64,000 nucleotides of DNA. Source: Streptomyces sp. NP160 (GTDB lineage Bacteria > Actinomycetota > Actinomycetes > Actinomycetales > Quadrisphaeraceae). The stretch's first letter is position 1; each line of letters begins with the position of its first letter. The stretch spans positions 125,098 to 189,097 of the forward strand of contig NZ_VDMJ01000009.1 of assembly GCF_006335115.1 (NCBI RefSeq). Direction: 5' to 3'. The notes beneath the pieces are model-generated. The model was not told the DNA's origin and searched no databases. It saw nothing but the letters and a program-made list of their open reading frames with translations. The position numbers and the translations under genes were made by a program. Shown piece by piece: positions 34,614 through 42,582 of the stretch.

Positions 34614-35969
34614 GTGATCATCGACCACCTGCGTCACCGCCGCGCCCGCCGCCTCGTGGGGCTGGCCCTCGTGTGGGCGGTGCTGTCGGAGGCCGTGCCG
34701 CTGTACCCGCTGTACTCGCTGCTCTTCGCCGACCACGGGCTCAGCGAGGCCCAGATCTCCGGGCTGTTCGCGGTGTGGGCCGTCACCACGGTGGTCGCCC
34801 AGGTGCCGTGCGGAGCCCTCGCCGACCGGTTCTCGCGTCGCGCGGCCCTGGTGCTCTCGGGTGTCCTGCAGGCCGCCGGCTACGTCCTGTGGACCGCCTG
34901 GCCCGGCCCGGCGGCCTTCACGGCCGGCTTCGTGCTGTGGGGGCTGGCGCTGGCGCTGTCGGTGGGAGCGCTCGAGGCGCTCGTGTGGGACGGGCTGGCC
35001 GCCGCGGGCGAGGAGCACCGCTACGCGCGGGTCATCAGGCGGGTGCGCGCCGCGCAGCTGCTGGGCCAGCTGCCGGGCACCCTCGCCGCCGTCGCGCTGG
35101 CGTCCTGGGGCGGCTACCCCGCCGTCGGCTGGGCGAGCGCGGCCTCCTGCGTGCTCGCGGCCGGCGTCGCAGCCCTCGTGCGCGAACCGCCGCGCAGCGC
35201 CGCCGGACCGCCGGAGGACGCCGACCTCGGGGAGACCGCTGCAGCGCCTGGCGCCCTGCGCCAGGGACTCGGTGTGCTGCTGCACCACCGGCGCCTGGCG
35301 GGGGTGGTGCTCGTGGTGGGCCTGCTGACGGGCCTGGACGCCGTCGACGAGTACACCCCGCTGCTGGCGCGCGCCTGGGGCGTGCCGGACGCGGTGAACC
35401 CGATCGTCGTCCTCGTCATCCCGATGGCCGGGGCGCTGGGCGCCGCGCTCGGCGACCGGCTGGCCGGCGCACGGCCCCTGGCGCTGGGGCTGTGGCTCCT
35501 CCTCGCAGCAGCCGGCCTGGAGGCCGCGGACCTCGCGCACCGGGCCGCAGGCACCGCCCTGGTCGCGCTCGGGTACGGCGCCTACCGAGCGGTGCTCGTG
35601 GTGGCGGACGCACGCCTCCAGGAGCACGTGGTCGGCGACGCGCGGGCCACGGTGACCTCGGTGGCCGGTGTGGTGAGCCAGCTGGGCAGCCTGGCGCTGT
35701 TCGGGGCGTGGGCCCTGTGGGGCCTGCCGGGCGCTGTGCTGCTCTTCGGCCTCTGCGCCGTCGGGGCGTGGGTGGCGCTGCGGCCACCGGTGGTCCTGCT
35801 GCCGGAGGCTCAGCCGCTGGAGACGGCGTCGCCCAGCACGCCGAGCACGGCCTCGCCGTACCGCTCGAGCTTGGCCGGGCCGACCCCGGGGATGCGGGCC
35901 AGGCCGGCGGTGTCCGAGGGCGTCGTCTCGGCGATGGCCACCAGCGTCGCGTCGGTGAAGACCACGTAG
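34614..35969 (+). CDS. MFS transporter divergent from whiB7, 451 aa
   Basis: Twelve-helix major facilitator, about 400 residues of transporter plus an unusual tail. Motif A is in PCGALADRFSRRAALVLSG. Other visible helices are VLVVGLLTGLDAVDEYTPLL and AVNPIVVLVIPMAGALGAAL. The frame has no stop where the family normally ends (after VALRPPVVLL), and runs 160 bp further antisense to the uvrD2 3' end, adding ~50 Ser/Thr/Pro-rich residues. It starts ~115 nt from the whiB7 promoter on the opposite strand, making it a candidate efflux pump of the WhiB7 regulon; this is inference. Confidence 0.85.
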   Translation: MIIDHLRHRRARRLVGLALVWAVLSEAVPLYPLYSLLFADHGLSEAQISGLFAVWAVTTVVAQVPCGALADRFSRRAALVLSGVLQAAGYVLWTAWPGPAAFTAGFVLWGLALALSVGALEALVWDGLAAAGEEHRYARVIRRVRAAQLLGQLPGTLAAVALASWGGYPAVGWASAASCVLAAGVAALVREPPRSAAGPPEDADLGETAAAPGALRQGLGVLLHHRRLAGVVLVVGLLTGLDAVDEYTPLLARAWGVPDAVNPIVVLVIPMAGALGAALGDRLAGARPLALGLWLLLAAAGLEAADLAHRAAGTALVALGYGAYRAVLVVADARLQEHVVGDARATVTSVAGVVSQLGSLALFGAWALWGLPGAVLLFGLCAVGAWVALRPPVVLLPEAQPLETASPSTPSTASPYRSSLAGPTPGMRARPAVSEGVVSAMATSVASVKTT

Positions 35970-37954
35970 GCGGGCACCTTCGCCTCCGACGCGGTGGCCG
36001 AGCGCCAGGTGCGCAGCGCGTCGAAGACGCCCTCGTCGTAGGTGGGCGGGCAGCTCTCGCACCGGCCCACCTTCCGCTCCGCCGGGGTGTTGAGCGCGAG
36101 GCCGCAGGACCGGCAGACCCGCGCCAGGCCGGGGCCCTTCTTCGAGCGCCCACCACCGCCGCCGGCACCGCCACCGCCGCCCCGGCGCCGCTCGCGCTCG
36201 GCGGGGTCGACGGGGCGCAGCCCGTCGAGGAAGCGGGACGGCGTGCGGCTGGCCCGTCCGCCGGGGGTGCGGGCCCGACCCCACGACACGGCCAGGTGCT
36301 CGCGGGCGCGGGTGATGCCCACGTACAGCAGCCGGCGCTCCTCCTCGACCTTGTCGGGGTCGTCGGCGGAGAAGCTGATCGGCAGCAGGCCCTCGCTGAC
36401 GCCGACCAGCCACACCGCGTCCCACTCGAGGCCCTTCGCGGCGTGGAAGGAGGCCAGCGTGACGCCCTGGACCGTGGGGGCGTGCTGCGCCGCGGAGCGC
36501 TCGTCGACCTCGGTGACGAGGTCGGCCACGCGGGCACCGGGCCGCGCCGCGGCGACGTCGTCGGCGAGCGCCGCGAGCGCCTGCAGCGAGGCCCACCGCT
36601 CGCGGGCGGCGCCGGCCGCGGTGGGCGGCTCGGCGGTCCAGCCGGCGCTGGCCAGCACGTCGCGGACGGCCTCGCCGAGGGGGCGGCTGCCGTCGTCGGA
36701 GCGGGCGGCGCCGCGCAGCAGCAGCACGGCCTGGCGGACCTCGGCGCGGAAGAAGAACTTCTCCCCGCCGCGCAGCTGGTACCCGACGCCGGCGTCGGTC
36801 AGCGCCGCCTCCAGGGGCTCGGACTGGCCGTTGGTCCGGAACAGCACCGCGATCTCCGCCGGCGGAGTGCCCGCGTCGATGCGCCGGCGCACCGCGGCGG
36901 CCACGCCGGCCGCCTCGGCGACGTCGTCGTCGTACTCGGTGAAGGTGGGGTCGGGGCCGGCCGGGCGCTGCGCGACCAGCTCCACCCGGGCCCTCACCGC
37001 CGCCGCGGGGGCCCGGTCGAGCAGGCGGTTGGCCAGCGCCACCACCTGCGGGGTGGAGCGGTAGTCGCGCACCAGCCGGATGACGGAGGCGCCGGGGTGG
37101 CGCTTCGGGAACTCCAGCAGGTGCGCCGGGGTGGCGCCGGCGAAGGAGTAGATGGTCTGGCTGGCGTCGCCGACCACGCAGACGTCCTCGCGGCCGCCGA
37201 GCCACAGGTCGAGCAGGCGCTGCTGCAGCGGGGAGACGTCCTGGTACTCGTCGACGGTGAAGTGGCGGTACTGGCGGCGCACGCTCTCGGCGACGTCGCC
37301 GCGCTCGGCGAGGATGCCGCACGTCAGCAGCAGCACGTCCTCGAAGTCCATGGCGCCGCGGTCGGTCTTGACGTCCTCGTAGGACTGCATGACCCGGCTC
37401 ATCGCGCCGGGGTCGAGGCCCGCCGGCGGGGTGCGGCCGGAGCGCGCGACCGCCGCCGGGTAGGCCTCGGGGGTGAGCAGCGCGACCTTGGCCCACTCGA
37501 CCTCGGCGGACAGGTCGCGCACGGCCGTGCGGTCCACCGACAGGCGCAGCCGGCTCGCGGCCTCGGCCACGAGCCGCGCCTTGTGCTCCACGAGCACCGG
37601 CAGCGGGCCGCCGACCGCCGTGGGCCAGAAGTACTGCAGCTGCCGCAGGGCTGCGGCGTGGAAGGTGCGCGCCTGCACCGCCGGCACGCCGAGGTCGCGC
37701 AGGCGCGAGCGCATCTCCCCCGCGGCCCGGGACGTGAAGGTGAGGGCGAGCACGCTGCGCGGGTCGTAGACGCCGGCGTGCACCCCGTGCGCGATGCGGT
37801 GGGTGATGGCGCGGGTCTTGCCGGTGCCCGCCCCGGCCAGCACGCACACGGGTCCGCGCAGCGCGGAGGCCACCGCCCGCTGCTCCGGGTCGAGCGAGGC
37901 GAGGACGGCGTCGGCGAGGGTCGCGTGGGTGGCCGCGGTGATGGACGTGGACAT
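35810..37954 (-). CDS. uvrD2: UvrD2-type SF1 DNA helicase with HRDC domain, 714 aa
   Basis: 3'-5' DNA helicase. Motor motifs are Walker A AGAGTGKTRAI (~42), TFTSRAAGEM, motif II TVDEYQDVSPLQQ, VGDASQTIYSF, VRDYRSTPQVV, the ASFHAAKGLEWDAVWL block and YVGITRAREHL. The C-terminal part is typical of mycobacterial UvrD2: a tetracysteine motif (CRSCGLALNTPAERKVGRCESC, split by 16 residues), then an HRDC domain (AYVVFTDATLVAIAETTPSDTAGLARIPGVGPAKLERYGEAVL). The ATG follows the family N-terminus. It is followed downstream by whiB7's neighbourhood and precedes mycoredoxin and nudC in the conserved block. Confidence 0.96.
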   Translation of the reverse strand: MSTSITAATHATLADAVLASLDPEQRAVASALRGPVCVLAGAGTGKTRAITHRIAHGVHAGVYDPRSVLALTFTSRAAGEMRSRLRDLGVPAVQARTFHAAALRQLQYFWPTAVGGPLPVLVEHKARLVAEAASRLRLSVDRTAVRDLSAEVEWAKVALLTPEAYPAAVARSGRTPPAGLDPGAMSRVMQSYEDVKTDRGAMDFEDVLLLTCGILAERGDVAESVRRQYRHFTVDEYQDVSPLQQRLLDLWLGGREDVCVVGDASQTIYSFAGATPAHLLEFPKRHPGASVIRLVRDYRSTPQVVALANRLLDRAPAAAVRARVELVAQRPAGPDPTFTEYDDDVAEAAGVAAAVRRRIDAGTPPAEIAVLFRTNGQSEPLEAALTDAGVGYQLRGGEKFFFRAEVRQAVLLLRGAARSDDGSRPLGEAVRDVLASAGWTAEPPTAAGAARERWASLQALAALADDVAAARPGARVADLVTEVDERSAAQHAPTVQGVTLASFHAAKGLEWDAVWLVGVSEGLLPISFSADDPDKVEEERRLLYVGITRAREHLAVSWGRARTPGGRASRTPSRFLDGLRPVDPAERERRRGGGGGAGGGGGRSKKGPGLARVCRSCGLALNTPAERKVGRCESCPPTYDEGVFDALRTWRSATASEAKVPAYVVFTDATLVAIAETTPSDTAGLARIPGVGPAKLERYGEAVLGVLGDAVSSG

Positions 37955-37976
37955 GACCCGGCCATGATGGCTGACC

Positions 37977-38648
37977 GTGCCGACACCGCGGTCCCACCGT
38001 CCACAGGCGACCTCGACGACGACGGACGCGCTCGTCCAGCGCGCCCGCGCCCTCGTGGCCGCAGCCGACGGGCGGCGCGTGCTGCTGGGGGTGGTCGGGG
38101 CGCCGGGCGCCGGCAAGTCCACGCTGGCCGCGCGGCTGGTGGAGGCGCTCTCCCCCGAGCTGGACGGCGGCGCTGCGCTGGTCGGCATGGACGGCTTCCA
38201 CCTGGCCCAGGCGACCCTGGAGCGCTGGGGCCGGGCGGACCGCAAGGGCGCCCCCGACACCTTCGACGCCGGCGGCTACGTGGCGCTGCTGCGCCGGCTG
38301 CGGGCGCGCGACGAGGACGTGGTGCACGCCCCGGAGTTCCGCCGCGAGATCGAGGAGCCGGTGGGCAGCGCCGTCCCCGTGGCCCGCGAGACCGCCCTGG
38401 TGGTCACGGAGGGCAACTACCTGCTGCTCGACGGGCCGTGGGCACCGGTGCGCGAGCTGCTCGACGAGGTGTGGTTCCTCGCACCCGACGACGACCTGCG
38501 CCTGGCGCGCCTGGTGGCGCGGCACGAGGCCTTCGGCAGGGCGCCCGAGGCGGCGCTGGCGTGGTCGCACGGCCCGGACCAGGCCAACGCCGTCGTCGTC
38601 GCCGCGACGGCGCAGCGCGCCGACCTCGTGGTGGGGCTCAGCGACTGA
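37977..38648 (+). CDS. P-loop nucleoside/fructose kinase-like protein, 223 aa
   Basis: Uridine-kinase/phosphoribulokinase-superfamily protein of the YggC/FrcK-like kind. P-loop GVVGAPGAGKSTLAARL (~39-55), the substrate motif VGMDGFHLAQATLERWGRADRKGAPDTFDAGGY, HAPEFRREIEEPVG and VVTEGNYLLLDGPW with the lid ALAWSHGPDQANA. Substrate is probably a small sugar or nucleoside but is not resolved. It starts with GTG only 22 nt from the divergent uvrD2 start, so the two promoters must overlap each other's coding starts. Confidence 0.88.
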   Translation: MPTPRSHRPQATSTTTDALVQRARALVAAADGRRVLLGVVGAPGAGKSTLAARLVEALSPELDGGAALVGMDGFHLAQATLERWGRADRKGAPDTFDAGGYVALLRRLRARDEDVVHAPEFRREIEEPVGSAVPVARETALVVTEGNYLLLDGPWAPVRELLDEVWFLAPDDDLRLARLVARHEAFGRAPEAALAWSHGPDQANAVVVAATAQRADLVVGLSD

Positions 38649-38934
38649 GGGCGGCGGCGCCGGCGCGGACGTCGAGGTGGCGCTGCTGCACGCCGGCCAG
38701 GGCGAGGTGCCCCACGACCCCTGCCGCGCCCAGCTCGGTCGCGGCCGCGTCGAGGGCGTCGGCCCAGGCGCTCAGCACCGCGCGCTCGGGGCTGACCGGC
38801 GTGACGGCCGTGAGGACGGGCTCGGGGTGGACGACGGCGCGCTCGACGCGCAGCCCCGCTTGTTCGAGGGCGCGCGCCGCCGTGGCCAGGTCGTCTGGGG
38901 AGACCTGGCACCGGAGCAGCAGCACCGTCGCCAC
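38638..38934 (-). CDS. Hypothetical protein, 98 aa
   Basis: Not recognised. The protein looks like a small ferredoxin-like or ACT-like fold: MATVLLLRCQVSPDDLATAARALEQAGLRVERAVVHPEPVLTAV has a beta-alpha-beta pattern, followed by SPERAVLSAWADALDAAATELGAAGVVGHLAL. No catalytic motif. The start is GTG at 38934. The last 11 bp overlap the convergent kinase gene. Codon third positions are strongly G/C, supporting a real gene. Confidence 0.55.
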   Translation of the reverse strand: MATVLLLRCQVSPDDLATAARALEQAGLRVERAVVHPEPVLTAVTPVSPERAVLSAWADALDAAATELGAAGVVGHLALAGVQQRHLDVRAGAAALSR

Positions 38935-38997
38935 GCGGGCGATGGTGGTGCGCTCGCGGCTTCGCGTCTCGCTTGTGTCCGTTGTGACCAGGGAGCG

Positions 38998-40062
38998 TCA
39001 CGGACGAGGCGCTGCGACTCCGTGGGCAGCGGCCACCGCGTCCACCTCGGCGAGGTGCTCGGCGATGCGCTCCGGGCTGGCCCAGCTGGCCTCGAAGCCG
39101 TTCCGCGCGAGCTGCACCACGTCGGCGGCGGACAGGTCGGCCGCCGCCGCCAGCGCCGCGAGGTTCTCCTTGAGGTAGCCGCCGAAGTAGGCCGGGTCGT
39201 CGCCGTTGACGCAGACCTTCGCCCCGGCGCGCAGCAGCGCGACGATCTCCGGCGCCTTCATCTGCTCGGTGACGAACCCGTTGGACAGCGGGCAGGCGGT
39301 GAAGCCGAGCCCCCTCTCGACAGCCACGGCGAGGAGCTCCGGGGCGTCGACGACGTTGCTGCCGTGGTCGATCCTGTCGACCTGGACGTCCTCGATGACC
39401 TGCCGCAGGTGCTCGAGGGTCCCCTCCTGGTCGATGTCGCAGTGCATCGTGAGCTGGTAGCCGGCCTCCCGGGCGCGGGCGAAGACGGCGGCGAAGTCGG
39501 CGGGCGGGTGGTTGCGCTCGTCGGAGTCGAGCCCGACGCCGATGATCCGGTCGGCGTAGGGCAGCGAGGCGGTCAGCGTCTCCTCGGCGCTGGCCACGGG
39601 GTGGTCGCGCAGGAAGCACATGACGAGCTCGGCGTCGACCCCCAGCTCGTGCGGCGCCCGCTCCACGGCGTCCAGCAGGCCCTCGACCACCACCTCGAAC
39701 GGCACGCCGCGGCTCGTGTGGGCCTGCGGGTCGAAGAAGACCTCGGCGCGGCGGACGTTCTGCGCCGCGGCGCGGGTGAGGTAGGCGGTGGCGAGGTCGG
39801 AGAAGTCGCGCCGGGTGCGCAGCACCTCCATGGCCGGGTAGTAGACGGCGAGGAAGGACGCCAGGGAGTCGAAGACGTGCGTGACGCGGACCTCCTCGAC
39901 CGTCGTCGTCGACAGCTCCACGCCGTTGCGGGCGGCCAGCTCCAGCAGCAGCTCGGGCTCCAGCGTGCCCTCCAGGTGGACGTGGAGCTCGCACGCGGGC
40001 AGGTCGGCGACGAGTGCGGCGAGAGCGGGGTCGAGGGTCCGGTCGGTGCGCGGGGCGGCCAT
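38998..40062 (-). CDS. Adenosine-deaminase-family amidohydrolase, 354 aa
   Basis: Metal-dependent deaminase of the ADA/adenine deaminase family. Metal ligands are H27 and H29 (LHVHLEGT), H207, and D288 (VNGDDPAYF). The catalytic His H233 is in RIDHGSNV, and CPLSNGFV is kept. The proton-donor Glu of the usual HAGE motif is missing: the sequence is HCDIDQEG, found in a subgroup of the family. Deamination of an adenine-containing compound is expected, but adenosine itself should not be assumed. ATG 40062 begins the family's N-terminus and is divergent from mycoredoxin. Confidence 0.88.
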   Translation of the reverse strand: MAAPRTDRTLDPALAALVADLPACELHVHLEGTLEPELLLELAARNGVELSTTTVEEVRVTHVFDSLASFLAVYYPAMEVLRTRRDFSDLATAYLTRAAAQNVRRAEVFFDPQAHTSRGVPFEVVVEGLLDAVERAPHELGVDAELVMCFLRDHPVASAEETLTASLPYADRIIGVGLDSDERNHPPADFAAVFARAREAGYQLTMHCDIDQEGTLEHLRQVIEDVQVDRIDHGSNVVDAPELLAVAVERGLGFTACPLSNGFVTEQMKAPEIVALLRAGAKVCVNGDDPAYFGGYLKENLAALAAAADLSAADVVQLARNGFEASWASPERIAEHLAEVDAVAAAHGVAAPRP

Positions 40063-40162
40063 CCGCGCACCCCACCACAGCCCGGGCCGCCCGTGGGATG
40101 ACGACGGCGAGGTCAGGTGTTGACCCCCTGCGGAAGCCCCGACGACCGACCCGAGGAGACCG

Positions 40163-40423
40163 ATGTCTGCGCCCACGCTGCCCGAGCAGGGGACCATCAC
40201 CATGTACACGACCACGTGGTGCGGCTACTGCAAGATCCTCAAGAAGGGCCTGCAGCGCGAGGGCATCACCTGGAACGAGGTGAACATCGAGGAGGTCCCC
40301 GGCGCCGCCGAGTACGTGCAGAGCGTCAACGGGGGCAACCAGACCGTCCCGACGGTCGTGTTCCCGGACGGCTCGTCGGCCACCAACCCCTCCCTCGCCG
40401 AGGTGAAGGCCAAGCTCTCCTGA
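40163..40423 (+). CDS. mrx1: Mycoredoxin, 86 aa
   Basis: Glutaredoxin-fold protein that reduces mycothiol mixed disulfides. The active site CGYC is in YTTTWCGYCKILKKGL (~19-22). The cis-Pro loop is QTVPTVVFPDGS and the C-terminal half has ATNPSLAEVKAKL. Length and motifs match Mrx1. GAGGAG lies upstream of the ATG. The gene sits between uvrD2 and nudC as in mycobacteria, and implies the host makes mycothiol. Confidence 0.95.
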   Translation: MSAPTLPEQGTITMYTTTWCGYCKILKKGLQREGITWNEVNIEEVPGAAEYVQSVNGGNQTVPTVVFPDGSSATNPSLAEVKAKLS

Positions 40424-41046
40424 GGGTCGAGCCGCTCGACGCCGCCGGGCTCGCGCAGCGGGCCCTGGCGGCGCTCGAGCGCTCCCCCGGCCGGCGCCTC
40501 GGCGTGGACGCCGCGGTGCCCGGCGACGCCGCCGTCCTGGCCGACGCGGTGGTGAGCGCCCTCGAGGACGAGGGGCGCGCGGCACTGAGGGTGGACGCCG
40601 AGGACTACCTGCGCCCGCGCTCGCTGCGCCTGGAGCACGGCCCGTCCGACCCCGACGCCGGCTACGAGGGCTGGTACGACACCTACGCGCTGCTGCGCGA
40701 AGTTCTCGACCCGCTGGGGCCCGGCGGTGCCGGCACGTGGCTGCCGGCCCTGTGGGACGCCGAGCGCGACCGCGCCACCCGCCAGCCCCGCCGAGAGGCG
40801 CCGCCCGGGGCCGTCCTCGTGCTGACCGGACCGTTCCTGCTGCGCTGGGAGATGTCCGGCGCCCTCGACGCCGTCGTCCACCTGCAGACCTCGTCGGCCG
40901 CCCAGCGCCGCCGCCTGCCCGCCGAGGACGCCGACCGCGTGGTCGGCGCGTGGGCGCGCTACCTCGAGGAGACCGACCCCGCCGCGCGCGCTGACCTCGT
41001 GGTGCGCTGTGAGGACCCGCGCCACCCCGCGCTCGTGCACCCCTGA
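40420..41046 (+). CDS. Uridine-kinase-like protein, ~208 aa, start codon uncertain
   Basis: P-loop kinase relative: ALRVDAEDYLRPRSLRLEHGPSDPDAGYEGWYDTYALLREVLDPL, LPALWDAERDRATRQPR, APPGAVLVLTGPFLLRWEM and RYLEETDPAARADLVVRCEDPRHPAL match the actinobacterial uridine kinase-like family. The P-loop itself is degraded (VDAAVPGDAAVL lacks GKS/T), so catalysis is doubtful. The family N-terminus (LRVEPLDAAGLAQRAL) begins exactly at the mycoredoxin stop, where a CTG overlaps it as CTGA. The first GTG (40504) would remove ~28 conserved-looking residues. Confidence 0.75.
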   Translation: MRVEPLDAAGLAQRALAALERSPGRRLGVDAAVPGDAAVLADAVVSALEDEGRAALRVDAEDYLRPRSLRLEHGPSDPDAGYEGWYDTYALLREVLDPLGPGGAGTWLPALWDAERDRATRQPRREAPPGAVLVLTGPFLLRWEMSGALDAVVHLQTSSAAQRRRLPAEDADRVVGAWARYLEETDPAARADLVVRCEDPRHPALVHP

Positions 41047-41059
41047 CCTCGCAGCGCTG

Positions 41060-41129
41060 GACCGCAGCCGAGCGCCTCGTTGCGGTTCCGGCCCCCCTGC
41101 GGACCGCAACCGGGCGCCTGGCTGCGGTC
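41060..41129. repeat. Dispersed palindromic element, copy 1
   Basis: A ~70-bp imperfect inverted repeat between convergent genes. Arms begin GACCGCAGCC and end GGCTGCGGTC, and the inner parts GTTGCGGTTCC and GGACCGCAAC pair. A second element built from the same blocks lies at 61830-61895. It resembles a REP-type element and may also terminate both converging transcripts. Confidence 0.75.
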
Positions 41130-41150
41130 GGCGGTGAGCCCGTGGCGCGG

Positions 41151-42113
41151 TCAGCGCCAGACGCCGCCGGCGTCCTCCAGCGGGCCGCCGTACCACTGCT
41201 CGATGATCCGGCGGGCGATGGAGACCGGCGGCGGCAGGAGCACGTCGCCGTCCCGGACCGCGGCGGCCAGCTCCTCGCGGGTGAACCAGCGGGCGTCGGT
41301 GATCTCGACGTCGTCGGTGAGCACCTGCGTGCTCACCGCGGTGCCGCGGAAGCCGAGCATGAGCGAGGCGGGGAAGGGCCAGGGCTGGTTGCCGAGGTAG
41401 TCGACGTCGCCGACCTCGATGCCGACCTCCTCCAGCACCTCGCGGCGCACGGCGGCCTCGAGGGACTCACCGGGCTCCACGAAGCCGGCGAGCGTGGAGT
41501 AGCGCTTGGCGGGCCACATGTCGTTGTGGCCGAGCAGCAGCCGGTCGTCGGCGTCGACCACCGACATGATCACCGCAGGGTCGGTGCGCGGGAAGTGCTG
41601 GCTGCCGTCGGCGGTGCACCTGCGCACCCAGCCGGCCTCCTCCACGGCGGTGGGGGCGCCGCAGCGCGGGCAGCGGGGGTGGACCGCGTGCCAGCGCAGC
41701 ACCGCCACCGCCTGGGTGAGCAGGCCCGCCTCGAGGGCGTCCAGCTCCGCTCCGAGCGTGCGCAGGTCGGCCCAGTCGTCGCCGCCGCCCGGGTCCAGCG
41801 ACGGGTCGGCGACCTCCTCGGCGACGTACCAGGTGCCGTCGGGCCCGGTGCCGAGGAGGACGCGGACGCCGTGGGGGGCGCCGCTCGGAACGTGGGACGG
41901 CGGCACGAGCGCCAGCCGGGGCCCGCCGCCGCGCTGGCCGCCCTCGCCGTCGTCGTCGCGGGCCACGGGGGTGCGTCCGTCGTGGACGCGCAGCACGCGC
42001 GTGGCGTCGTCCTTCCAGAGCGCCTCGAGCAGGCCGTCGTCGCCGCGGCGGGCGCCCTGGCGGTCGGACGCCGAGCGCGACAGGGACAGGTCGGGCAGGG
42101 GTGCGGGGGCCAC
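41151..42113 (-). CDS. nudC: NAD(+) diphosphatase NudC, 320 aa
   Basis: Nudix hydrolase that cleaves NADH/NAD to NMN(H) and AMP and can decap NAD-RNA. The central zinc region has CPRCGAPT and RRC, followed by FPRTDPAVIMSVVD. The Nudix box is GFVEPGESLEAAVRREVLEEVGIEV, with all catalytic Glu present. The NudC signature downstream is NQPWPFPASLMLGF (Asn instead of the usual Ser at its first position). GTG 42113 sits six bases after a -10-like TACGGT. Part of the conserved uvrD2-mrx1-nudC cluster. Confidence 0.94.
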   Translation of the reverse strand: MAPAPLPDLSLSRSASDRQGARRGDDGLLEALWKDDATRVLRVHDGRTPVARDDDGEGGQRGGGPRLALVPPSHVPSGAPHGVRVLLGTGPDGTWYVAEEVADPSLDPGGGDDWADLRTLGAELDALEAGLLTQAVAVLRWHAVHPRCPRCGAPTAVEEAGWVRRCTADGSQHFPRTDPAVIMSVVDADDRLLLGHNDMWPAKRYSTLAGFVEPGESLEAAVRREVLEEVGIEVGDVDYLGNQPWPFPASLMLGFRGTAVSTQVLTDDVEITDARWFTREELAAAVRDGDVLLPPPVSIARRIIEQWYGGPLEDAGGVWR

Positions 42114-42119
42114 AGCGCC

Positions 42120-42125
42120 ACCGTA
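42120..42125 (-). promoter_or_regulatory. Putative leaderless -10 box for nudC
   Basis: TACGGT on the minus strand ends six bases before GTG 42113, with no Shine-Dalgarno. This supports that start. Confidence 0.45.
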
Positions 42126-42136
42126 GGCAGGCCGGC

Positions 42137-42493
42137 TCAGGACGGCGGCTTGAGGGGGTCGTGGCCGATCGACATCAGGTGGTGGCGCCAGGAGGCGTCC
42201 CCCGCCTGCGGCTCCGCCTCGGGGTCGGTCTCGGCGCGCACGGTGGTCACCACCCGCTGCATCAGGACGAGGTCGTCGGGGGTGAGGTCGCCCTTGCGCT
42301 TGCCCAGCACGTGCACCACCTGCTGGCCGGCGGGGCGGCCCGCCTCGTCGGGCGTCGCCTCGGTCTCGGTGCCGGCCGCGTCGGTGCGCAGCCAGTCCTC
42401 GAGCTCGCGGCTGGTCATGTTGACCGCCCCGTGGAACGCAGCCCACAGCGCGTCGACGTCGTCGGTGTCCGGGGTCCCGGTGCTGTTCGCCAT
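42137..42493 (-). CDS. DUF3140 family protein, 118 aa
   Basis: Small protein of the DUF3140 family: ALWAAFHGAVNMTSRELEDWLRTDA, then VVHVLGKRKGDLTPDDLVLMQRVV and the diagnostic end SWRHHLMSIGHDPLKP. Probably cytosolic and possibly DNA-associated; the function is unknown. ATG 42493 is used; a -10-like TAGCCA lies five bases upstream. It is 23 nt ahead of nudC on the same strand. Confidence 0.88.
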   Translation of the reverse strand: MANSTGTPDTDDVDALWAAFHGAVNMTSRELEDWLRTDAAGTETEATPDEAGRPAGQQVVHVLGKRKGDLTPDDLVLMQRVVTTVRAETDPEAEPQAGDASWRHHLMSIGHDPLKPPS

Positions 42494-42570
42494 GCTCCTG
42501 GCTACCCGCGGCCAGGTCGGTGAAACCGGACGGCCGGCCTGCGCGGGCACCGCCGCCCGGGCGGCGGCCC

Positions 42571-42576
42571 TAGCGT
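42571..42576 (+). promoter_or_regulatory. Putative leaderless -10 box for the phosphotransferase gene
   Basis: TAGCGT ends six bases before GTG 42583 on the plus strand. No ribosome binding site is visible. Confidence 0.45.
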
Positions 42577-42582
42577 TGTCCC

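Noticed and set aside
34464..38570. Very long (1368-codon) minus-strand open frame
   Set aside because: It runs antisense or out of frame through the MFS and uvrD2 genes and has only low-complexity Arg/Gly/Pro content; the real gene here is uvrD2 in another frame.
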